64,000 nt of DNA from Enterovirga aerilata (GTDB lineage: Bacteria; Pseudomonadota; Alphaproteobacteria; Rhizobiales; Beijerinckiaceae), in assembly GCF_013044135.1 (NCBI RefSeq), contig NZ_JABEPP010000001.1:992001-1056000 (forward strand), given 5' to 3'. The position numbers were made by a program, and so were the translations under genes. Below, piece after piece: positions 54,615 to 61,079 of the stretch (the stretch's first letter is position 1; every line of letters begins with the position of its first letter). The notes under the pieces were generated by a model. The model worked only from the letters and a program-made list of their open reading frames with translations. It did not search any database and was not told the origin of the DNA.

Positions 54615-55576
54615 GGTCTGAACCGCTCCGGGTGAATGGCGCGGGCGATCTTCTCCAGCCCGTCGACGCTGCGGGTCGAGGGCGTCTGCTCCGCATAGGT
54701 GAGCGGGATGAAGCGGCGCTCCCGCACCGCCTCGACATGCGACAGCTGCGGATCGCTCGTCAGATGCGCGATCGTCTTCTCGAGAGGAATGTGGTGGTCG
54801 CTGATGACGATCCACTGCGGATCGCGCTTCGCCACCTCCTCCCAATTGACCCGGATATAGCTGTTCGGGACGTCGTCGAAGATGTTCTCCCCGCCGGCCA
54901 GCCGCATCAGAAGCGAGGTCATGCCCTCGCGCCCGACCGAGACCGGAGGATTCGTCGTGAAGCAATCGTCGCAATACATCACGCGCGGGCGCTCGCTCAC
55001 GTCGCGCACCTTCCGCTCGACCGCGGCGACGCGCGCCCGCAAGGCCGAGATCGCGGCGGCGGTATGGTCCCGGATTCCGAAGATTGCGCCCAGAGCATCG
55101 AGATCGGCGTAGAGCGTCTCCATGCTGATCGGCTCGCGCTTGCCGATGCGGATGCAGCTCTCGCGCAGCGTGTAGGTCTTCACCCCGAATTCCCGCAGCG
55201 CGGCCGGGGTGAGCCCCCGGGCGGCCGTGAAGCCGTAGTTCCAGCCGGCGAACATGAAGTCGGGGTTCTGGCCGAGCACGGCCTCCAGGGTCGGATAGCG
55301 GTCGATGAATTGCCGAAGGCCGGCGACGACGCCGGGCGGAGCGACCAGGTGCCGTTCCACTCCCGCGATGCCGGAGACGCCGACGAAGCGGTCGGCGAGG
55401 CCGAGATCGAGGATCGTCTGCACCATGTTGGTGTCGTTCACGAGCGCCCGCCGCGGCGGGCCGTCGAAGCGCTCCGTTTCGAAGCAGTTCTGCACCTCGA
55501 CCGGATAGGTCTGTGCCGCCGCCGCGCCGACCTCGAAGGACAGGACACAGAGCAGGGCTAGCCCGTACCTTTTCAC
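54611..55576 (-). CDS. Periplasmic metal-chelate/cobalamin binding protein
   Basis: 321 residues with a Sec signal peptide (MKRYGLALLCVLSFEVGAAAAQ). It has the type III binding-protein fold: RALVNDTNMVQTILDLGLADRFVGVSGI, LEAVLGQNPDFMFAGWNYGF, ALGAIFGIRDHTAAAI, GMTSLLMRLAGGENIFDDVPNSYIRVNWEEVAKRDPQWIVI. Two cysteines close together (YCDDCF) and one in RESCIRI are unusual and might form a disulfide. The start GTG 55576 and the stop at 54611 both overlap neighbours by 4 bp, a tightly coupled operon. It passes cargo from the TonB-dependent receptor to the FecCD permease. Confidence 0.9.
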   Translation of the reverse strand: MKRYGLALLCVLSFEVGAAAAQTYPVEVQNCFETERFDGPPRRALVNDTNMVQTILDLGLADRFVGVSGIAGVERHLVAPPGVVAGLRQFIDRYPTLEAVLGQNPDFMFAGWNYGFTAARGLTPAALREFGVKTYTLRESCIRIGKREPISMETLYADLDALGAIFGIRDHTAAAISALRARVAAVERKVRDVSERPRVMYCDDCFTTNPPVSVGREGMTSLLMRLAGGENIFDDVPNSYIRVNWEEVAKRDPQWIVISDHHIPLEKTIAHLTSDPQLSHVEAVRERRFIPLTYAEQTPSTRSVDGLEKIARAIHPERFRP

Positions 55577-56406
55577 GTGAGTGCTCCGTCGAGCGGCTGA
55601 AGGTCGATCCGGATCTGACCCGTGCCAGGCTGCCGATCGACGACGGCCGACACGCCGTAGACCTCCCGGATCACCGCCGGCGAAAGCGCCGCTGGCGGGA
55701 CACCGTCTGCGATGACCCGGCCCTCGCGCAGGAGAACGACGCGATCCGCCACTCGGCCGGCCAGCTCGACATCGTGCAGCGTAGCGATCACCGTCAGGCC
55801 GAGGCTCCGGACCAGGCGCAGGACCGAGAACTGGTGTCTGATGTCGAGGTGGTTCGTCGGCTCGTCGAGGAGCAGGATCGAGGGCTCCTGGGCGAGCGCC
55901 CTCGCGATCATGACCCGCTGGCGCTCCCCGCCGGACAGCGTCTCGACCGGACGCTTCGCGAAGCCGGTCAGATCGAGGGCCGACAGGCAGCGGTCGATCG
56001 TGGCGGCATCGCGCGCGGTCTCGCCGGCGAAGAAGCCGGCGCGATGCGCGAGCCGCCCCATTCCGACGACCTCGCGCACCGTGAAGCCCAGCGCGGCATC
56101 CGTGTCCTGGGCCTGGAGGGCGAGCCGCCGGGCCAGGACCGCGGGGGCGAGCCGGCTCACGTCGTCTCCATCGATCCGCACGTGCCCAGCCGACGGCGCT
56201 TGCAGCCCCGCCATGCAGCGCAGGAGCGTAGTCTTCCCGCTCCCGTTGGGACCGAGCACGGCGACGAACGATCCGGCATCGACCACGAGGTCGATCCCGC
56301 TCAGCGCCTCGCGGTCGCCGAGGCGACAGGTCAGGCGCTCGACGACGACCGCCGGCAAATTGCAGGGGCCCGCGGGCGCGTTCGGGATCGGATGGCCCAC
56401 GAGCAT
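55573..56406 (-). CDS. FecE/BtuD-type ABC ATPase
   Basis: 277 residues with Walker A GPNGSGKTTLLRCM, Q-loop LQAQDTDAALGFTVREVVGMGR, signature LSGGERQRVMIARAL, Walker B ILLLDEPTNHLD and H-loop ATLHDVELA. The VREVV.MGR segment after the Q-loop is typical of Fe-chelate and cobalamin importers. It sits 4 bases after the receptor stop and overlaps the binding-protein start by 4 bp. It powers import of the receptor's cargo. Confidence 0.93.
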   Translation of the reverse strand: MLVGHPIPNAPAGPCNLPAVVVERLTCRLGDREALSGIDLVVDAGSFVAVLGPNGSGKTTLLRCMAGLQAPSAGHVRIDGDDVSRLAPAVLARRLALQAQDTDAALGFTVREVVGMGRLAHRAGFFAGETARDAATIDRCLSALDLTGFAKRPVETLSGGERQRVMIARALAQEPSILLLDEPTNHLDIRHQFSVLRLVRSLGLTVIATLHDVELAGRVADRVVLLREGRVIADGVPPAALSPAVIREVYGVSAVVDRQPGTGQIRIDLQPLDGALT

Positions 56407-56410
56407 GGTG

Positions 56411-58681
56411 TCAGAACGTTATCGTGTAGGCCGCCTCGACCGTCCGGGGCGGACCCAGGAACCACGTATTGGCCGAGCCGGTGATCGGATAGATCTCGTC
56501 CGTCAGATTGTAGCCCCGGATGCTGAGCTTCGAATTGTCCGTGATCCGGTGATCGAGGCTCGCGTTCAGGATCGTGTAGCTCGGCCGCTTCACGGTGTTG
56601 GCGAAATCCGCGAAGGTCGGACCGACATGCTGGACGCCCACACGCGCCTCCCAGCGCGGCAGGAAGGCCCAGGAGATCCAGGCATTGGCGATCTGTTCCG
56701 GCACGTTGGTCGGCTGGTTGCCGCGGTAGGAGACGACCCGGCCGGCGACGGCCTGGTCGAAGCGGTCGTACTGCGCCTGGAGCAGCGCAAGGTTCCCCTC
56801 GAGCCGCAGCCCTTCCAGGATCTCCACCGATCCCGACGCCTCGAACCCGGTGGAAGACTGGCTGCCGACCTGGATCGTCACGCCCGGCCGGAGCGGGTCG
56901 ACGGTGAGGAGGTCGTCCTTCTCGATATGGTAGCCCGCGAGCGTGAACTCCGCCCGGCCGCCCCAGAGGGTCTGCTTGAGCCCGCCTTCGATCTGACGCC
57001 CCGACGAGAGACGGAACGCCTGCTGCGTGACGTTGAGCGTGATCAGGCTGGTCACCGGGTCGACCGCGGTCGAATAGGACACGTAGAGCGCGGTCTCGGG
57101 CAGCGGGTTGTAGACCGCGCCGAACCGGTAGCTCAGGGCCGAGAGGCTGCGATTGAAGCTGTTCGCCGGGTTGACGAGATCCTCCCGCTGCACCCGCGGG
57201 ACCTCGTAGCGGACGCCCGCGATCAGGGCGAGCTGATCGGTGATCTCCAGCCTGTCTTCGGCAAAGGCGGAGACCTGGTCGGTGCTCGACCGGAAGCCGG
57301 GGCGGGTCGGCGAGGTGTTCAGGAACAGGCCGGGATCGAAGTTGAACAGGCTCACGTTCGACATGCCTGCATAGGGCGAGTTGTTGGTGTGCTTGAAGTC
57401 GATGTGGTTGGCGTCGAAGCCCGCCACGAAGGTGTTCTTCATGCCCCAGAAACCGTGCCGGAAGGTGGCGTCGAATCGGTTGCCGACCTGGTCCTGGTCA
57501 TGGAGGATCTGGATGTAGTCGCTCCGCCGCACGAGGCCGGTCGCCGGCACGAAGGCATAGCTCTCGACGTTCCGGTAGCGGCGCTCCGAGCTGAGATAAT
57601 ACGCCGTGTTGCGCAGCGTGACGTTCTCGTTGGGGTTCCACTCGACCTTGAGCTGGGTCCAGTTGTCGGTGAACAGGTTGCGGTCGTCCCGCACGTTGTA
57701 GTTCTGGAAGCGGAGCGAGCGCGGCACGGTGCCGTTGATCAAGGGCGTGCCGAAATAGGCGAGCGGCGCCTGGAAGCCGTAATCGTGCTGAAGCGTGACG
57801 GCGAGTTCCGGGGTGACCTTCCAGAGGAGCGCCGCCGAGATCGCGGCGTTGGAGAAGTCCCCGTTCTGCCTGAGCCAGCCGTCGCTCTGGTTGGCGCTGA
57901 CGTTGAGGCGATAGGCCACGTTGTCCGAGATCGCTCCGCCGCTGTCGATCGCGGCCCGGCGGGTCAGGTTCGTATCGATCGCGACGCGCGCCTCGTTGAG
58001 CCGGACGAAGGTCGGCTTCTTCGGCACCACGTTGACGACGCCCCCGATCGCCCCCTCGCCATAGAGGAGCGAGGCGGGCCCGCGCAGCACCTCGATCCGG
58101 TCGACGTTCCAGGTGTCGAACGGGAATGTGATGGTGCCGGACGCCACGTACAGACGGGTGCCGTCGTAGAGGTTCATCACCGAGTTCACGCCCGCGAAGC
58201 CGCGCGAGGTGAAGGACGAGAAGCCGTTGCCGGGCGTCCCGAGCGTCGTGATGCCGGTCGCGTTCTGCGTCACGGCTTCGTTGACCGTGTTCTGCCCGCG
58301 GTCGCGGATCTTCTGGCCGGGGATGATCTCGATCGAGGCCGGCGTCTCGAACGGCGTCAGGTCGAGCCTGCTGCCGCTGCGGTTCGGCGTCGAGAGGTTC
58401 AGGCCGACTGGCGCTGCCGTGCCATCGGCATCGCTCGTGGATGTGATGGCGGGAAGAGTTTCCGCGGACGACGAGATCCCCTGTCCGGCGCTCGGGGAGC
58501 GGGACTGCGCGTGCGCGGCGGTGGCGAGGCAGTCCGCCCCGTAGGCCAGCCCCATCGCGAGCCCGATCAAGGATCCGCTGTGAAGGAGCGCCCGCAGCGC
58601 GCTGCGCACGTCCGGATCGCTGCCGGGCAGATGCCTCTGCCTGGATCGCGCAAGCTCCCAACCTCGTTCCGACACCGACAT
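56411..58681 (-). CDS. TonB-dependent outer-membrane receptor (riboswitch-controlled)
   Basis: 756 residues from ATG 58681; a longer open frame upstream runs through the operator and is not used. A signal region of about 55 residues ends near AAHAQS. The plug has ETPASIEIIPGQKIRDRG, GNGFSSFTSRGFAGV and VDRIEVLRGPASLLYGEGAIGGVVNVVPKKP. The barrel ends in YTITF with terminal Phe, as outer-membrane proteins do. Sequence alone resembles siderophore receptors, but a cobalamin riboswitch upstream and the BtuF/BtuC/BtuD-like genes downstream argue for a corrinoid. It is the first of six genes to 51975. Confidence 0.93.
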   Translation of the reverse strand: MSVSERGWELARSRQRHLPGSDPDVRSALRALLHSGSLIGLAMGLAYGADCLATAAHAQSRSPSAGQGISSSAETLPAITSTSDADGTAAPVGLNLSTPNRSGSRLDLTPFETPASIEIIPGQKIRDRGQNTVNEAVTQNATGITTLGTPGNGFSSFTSRGFAGVNSVMNLYDGTRLYVASGTITFPFDTWNVDRIEVLRGPASLLYGEGAIGGVVNVVPKKPTFVRLNEARVAIDTNLTRRAAIDSGGAISDNVAYRLNVSANQSDGWLRQNGDFSNAAISAALLWKVTPELAVTLQHDYGFQAPLAYFGTPLINGTVPRSLRFQNYNVRDDRNLFTDNWTQLKVEWNPNENVTLRNTAYYLSSERRYRNVESYAFVPATGLVRRSDYIQILHDQDQVGNRFDATFRHGFWGMKNTFVAGFDANHIDFKHTNNSPYAGMSNVSLFNFDPGLFLNTSPTRPGFRSSTDQVSAFAEDRLEITDQLALIAGVRYEVPRVQREDLVNPANSFNRSLSALSYRFGAVYNPLPETALYVSYSTAVDPVTSLITLNVTQQAFRLSSGRQIEGGLKQTLWGGRAEFTLAGYHIEKDDLLTVDPLRPGVTIQVGSQSSTGFEASGSVEILEGLRLEGNLALLQAQYDRFDQAVAGRVVSYRGNQPTNVPEQIANAWISWAFLPRWEARVGVQHVGPTFADFANTVKRPSYTILNASLDHRITDNSKLSIRGYNLTDEIYPITGSANTWFLGPPRTVEAAYTITF

Positions 58682-58694
58682 GCGTCTCAAAGTA

Positions 58695-58734
58695 TGTAAT
58701 GTAATAACATTACAAACATCCGATCTGACGTCAA
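58695..58734 (-). promoter_or_regulatory. Candidate second promoter with Zur/Fur-like palindrome
   Basis: On the minus strand TTGACG (58734-58729), a 16-bp spacer and TAATGT (58712-58707) form a promoter-like pair about 25 bp before the receptor ATG. TGTAATG-N6-CATTACA (58714-58695), with core TTATTA, overlaps the -10. The GTAATGTTAT.ACATTAC pattern resembles alphaproteobacterial Zur-type operators as I know them. It lies downstream of the riboswitch, so it could drive receptor expression independent of cobalamin. Confidence 0.6.
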
Positions 58735-59007
58735 CCTTCGGGCGGGCTGTTTTGGCCGGCATGGCTCGGGATGGCGGCCGCCCAAGGGGCCAGTTGCTCG
58801 GGGATTTGCCGGAGAGGAGCAGCCTGGTCGAGGAGGGAAGCGGAAGCGGACTTGGCGCGCTGGAGCGCGAGATGGTCGAGACAAGCACGGGACGGCCTCG
58901 GAAAGAGTGGCACGTCACCGCGAACGAGGCCTCCGGAAGACGCTGTTGCGCCTCCGGCCCGCCACCATCGGGACACCCCGCCCGACGTGTTCGCGCGTGA
59001 CCACACG

Positions 59008-59172
59008 GCTGACGGCAGGTCTCCTGGCTCGCGGGTCCGTGCCGCTCGTCGCCTTCCCGGGCATCGGCCCAGTGGCGTCGTGACGAGCGACTCGCCGCTT
59101 ACAGTTGCGGGGGCAGCCGCGGCATCGGGCGAGCCCTCACCGCGTTCCCTTTTGATCCCCGAAGGGAGCCGT
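59008..59172 (-). ncRNA. Cobalamin riboswitch, minus strand (receptor operon)
   Basis: Read on the minus strand, the conserved cobalamin-aptamer elements appear in order: GGGAACGCGGTG near 59147, GCGGCTGCCCCCGCAACTGTAAGCGG (59121-59096, key bases CCCGC.ACTGT), GCCACTGGG near 59075, CCCGGGAAGGCGACG near 59060 and the B12-box-like end GAGCCAGGAGACCTGCC at 59030-59014. A promoter-like TTGACC-N17-GATGGT (59209-59181) lies just upstream. It faces the receptor operon, with about 330 bases of leader between aptamer and ATG. High cobalamin should lower expression. Confidence 0.92.
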
Positions 59173-59307
59173 CGAGCGCGACCATCGTGGCTTCGGTCGC
59201 GGCGGTCAAAGTCTTTGATGCTGTAGGCCGCTCTCGGAACGGCACCGTGGCAGATTGGCAACGCCGGCCAGGCGCTTGCGGGCCTCAGCGGATCATGGTT
59301 CAACACC

Positions 59308-59500
59308 ATCGCTTTCGGTGCCCCGGTCCAACCGGGGTGAAACGGGAACGCGGTGCGGACGGGATCGCATGATCCTTGCCTCATGCCGCGGCTGCCCCCG
59401 CAACTGTAGGCGGAGAGCCGGGTCCACGACGTCACTGGCCGAAGGCTGGGAAGACGGAGCCGGCGCGGATTCGCGAGCCAGGAGACCGGCCGAAGGCGCA
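59308..59500 (+). ncRNA. Cobalamin riboswitch, plus strand (DUF1636-cobW-cobN)
   Basis: The same aptamer elements occur on the plus strand. TTTCGGTGCCCCGG (59313 on) begins the P2 arm, then GGGAACGCGGTG, GCGGCTGCCCCCGCAACTGTAGGCGG (59389-59414), GTCACTGGCCG, GGCTGGGAAGACGG, and GAGCCAGGAGACCGGCC (59475-59491). The two aptamers share a 21-base stretch around CCGCGGCTGCCCCCGCAACTGTA. It precedes a hairpin, a short reading frame and the DUF1636-cobW-cobN genes. Confidence 0.93.
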
Positions 59501-59508
59501 ACGACGTG

Positions 59509-59527
59509 ATCCGGCGGTGGGCCGGAT
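59509..59527 (+). terminator. Hairpin after plus-strand riboswitch (possible expression platform)
   Basis: A perfect 7-bp stem, ATCCGGC (59509-59515) with GCCGGAT (59521-59527), and a GGTGG loop, 9 bases after the aptamer and 2 bases before the GGAGACC ribosome site of the short upstream frame. There is no T-run. It could be part of the switch that exposes or hides the ribosome site. Confidence 0.5.
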
Positions 59528-59537
59528 GGAGACCGTC

Positions 59538-59612
59538 ATGTGCCGAAATGCCGGGCGCCTTCGCGCGCTCTCTCTCCCTGCCTTCGCTCCGGCAAGGATC
59601 ACGTCCCGGTGA
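59538..59612 (+). CDS. Possible 24-residue leader peptide in riboswitch leader
   Basis: ATG 59538 with GGAGACC 5 to 11 bases upstream opens a 24-codon frame (starts MCRNAGRLRALSL, ends PARITSR) whose TGA at 59610-59612 overlaps the GTG start of the DUF1636 gene (GTGA). The arrangement suggests translational coupling: the riboswitch would gate translation of this frame and, through it, DUF1636. The peptide itself is basic and has no recognised function. It may be a chance frame. Confidence 0.45.
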   Translation: MCRNAGRLRALSLPAFAPARITSR

Positions 59613-60034
59613 GCGGCGGCGACCCTTCCGGGAACGCCGAGGGCCGCGCACCCGTGGTGATCAGCGTCTGCGTGTCCTGCCGTCCCCCCGATGGCGGCGA
59701 CGGCTCGCCCGGCGACGCGCTGCTCGCGGCGCTCCGGATGGCCCAGGCGAGGGGCGAAGCGCGCGACGTCCTCATCCGGCCCGTCCAGTGCCTGAGCGTG
59801 TGCAAGCGCCCCTGCACGATCGCGCTCTCCCGTCCGGACGGCTACACCTATGTGTTCGGAGATCTCGACCCGGCCATCCATGCCGACGCGGTTCTCGAAT
59901 GCGCGGAGAGCTATGCTGCGCAGGAGCACGGATACCTGCTCTGGCGCGAGCGCCCCGGGCCGCTGAGGCGCGGCATCGTCGCCCGTATCCCGCCGATGAC
60001 ATGGACCACCGAGGACGGTCGCCACCCGCGCTGA
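59609..60034 (+). CDS. DUF1636 family metal-binding protein
   Basis: 141 residues from GTG 59609 (AAGGA upstream, overlapping the short frame's stop); GTG 59540 and 59654 are in-frame alternatives. It has a thioredoxin-like ferredoxin pattern with cysteines VCVSCRPP near the N-terminus and CLSVCKRPCTIA about 60 residues later, then GYTYVFGDLDP and the family ending GIVARIPPM. DUF1636 genes are regular neighbours of cobW/cobN under cobalamin riboswitches in Alphaproteobacteria. A role in cobalt handling or [2Fe-2S] redox is inferred. Confidence 0.9.
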   Translation: MSGGDPSGNAEGRAPVVISVCVSCRPPDGGDGSPGDALLAALRMAQARGEARDVLIRPVQCLSVCKRPCTIALSRPDGYTYVFGDLDPAIHADAVLECAESYAAQEHGYLLWRERPGPLRRGIVARIPPMTWTTEDGRHPR

Positions 60035-60065
60035 CCGGCCGCGCTCCGTCCGCAGAGGATTTTCC

Positions 60066-61070
60066 ATGAACGCCCAACGTGTCCCCGTCACCGTGCTGAC
60101 CGGCTTTCTCGGCGCGGGCAAGACGACGCTGATCCGATCGCTCCTCGAGAACGCGAAGGGGCGCCGCATCGCCGTCATCGTCAACGAGTTCGGCGATATC
60201 GGCTTCGACGGCTCGCTCGTCGAGGATTGCGCCGCCGGCGCATGCGCGCCCGGCGACATCGTCGAGCTGACGAATGGCTGCATCTGCTGCACGGTGGCGG
60301 ACGACTTCATCCCGACCATGGACAAGCTGCTCGGCCGCGACCGGCCGCTGGACGCGATCGTCATCGAGACATCGGGGCTGGCGCTGCCGCAGCCGCTGCT
60401 GAAGGCTTTCGAATGGCCGGGGGTGCGGACCCGCGCCACCGTGGACGGCGTCGTCACTGTGGTGGACGCGACCGCCCTGGACGAGGGCCGCATCCCCGAG
60501 CACGATCCGACGCCCGATCCGGCGCGCGAGCACGACGACCCGGTCGAGGAGGTCTTCGACGACCAGCTCGCCTGCGCCGACCTCGTCGTCCTGTCCAAGG
60601 CGGACCTCCTCCCGCCGGACCGCCTGGACGAGATCGAGCGGCGGCTCAGGAGCGAGCTCCGCGACGGCGTCCGCATCGTCCGCTCGCGCTCGGCCGATCT
60701 CGCGCCGGAGGTGCTGATCGGACTCGCAGCCGCAGCCGAGGACGACCTCTCGGCCCGCGCCGGCCACCACGGCGACGAGGAGGAGCACGACCACGACGAT
60801 TTCGACAGCTTCGTCGTCCGGCCGCCCGCGATGGATAGCGCCGATGCTGTCCGGAACTCGGTCCTGCGCACGCTCGCCCTGCCGGGCGTGTTGCGCGTAA
60901 AGGGCTATGCGGCGGTCGCCGGCAAGGCGGCGCCGCTCGTCGTCCAGGGCGTCGGCGGGCGCGTCGAGACGGTCTTCGCCCGGCCCGGCGCAAGCCGGGC
61001 CGCCGGCCTCGTCGTGATCGGCCTCAAGGGCATAGACCGTCGGGCCGTCGAAGCCGCGCTGGCCGGCTAA
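60066..61070 (+). CDS. cobW: Cobalamin biosynthesis GTPase CobW
   Basis: 334 residues of the G3E GTPase family. Walker A is GFLGAGKTTL, the metal-binding motif is CICC (in LTNGCICCTVADDF, about residues 70-75), Walker B-like ETSG and the specificity motif SKADLL follow. A His/Asp-rich stretch (HHGDEEEHDHDDFDSF, about residues 237-252) precedes the C-terminal CobW domain. CobW is thought to deliver cobalt to the CobNST chelatase. It lies 31 bp after DUF1636 and 9 bp before cobN. The start ATG 60066 follows AGAGGA. Confidence 0.96.
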   Translation: MNAQRVPVTVLTGFLGAGKTTLIRSLLENAKGRRIAVIVNEFGDIGFDGSLVEDCAAGACAPGDIVELTNGCICCTVADDFIPTMDKLLGRDRPLDAIVIETSGLALPQPLLKAFEWPGVRTRATVDGVVTVVDATALDEGRIPEHDPTPDPAREHDDPVEEVFDDQLACADLVVLSKADLLPPDRLDEIERRLRSELRDGVRIVRSRSADLAPEVLIGLAAAAEDDLSARAGHHGDEEEHDHDDFDSFVVRPPAMDSADAVRNSVLRTLALPGVLRVKGYAAVAGKAAPLVVQGVGGRVETVFARPGASRAAGLVVIGLKGIDRRAVEAALAG

Positions 61071-61079
61071 GCCCGTCCC

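Noticed and set aside
55712-58699. A 995-codon plus-strand open frame over the receptor gene
   Set aside because: The minus strand holds a complete TonB-dependent receptor and ATPase; the plus frame is compositional shadow.
58687-58884. A 65-codon minus-strand frame ending 5 bases before the receptor ATG
   Set aside because: It starts at TTG without a ribosome site, is Arg/Pro-rich, and its end runs through the palindromic operator; chance frame.
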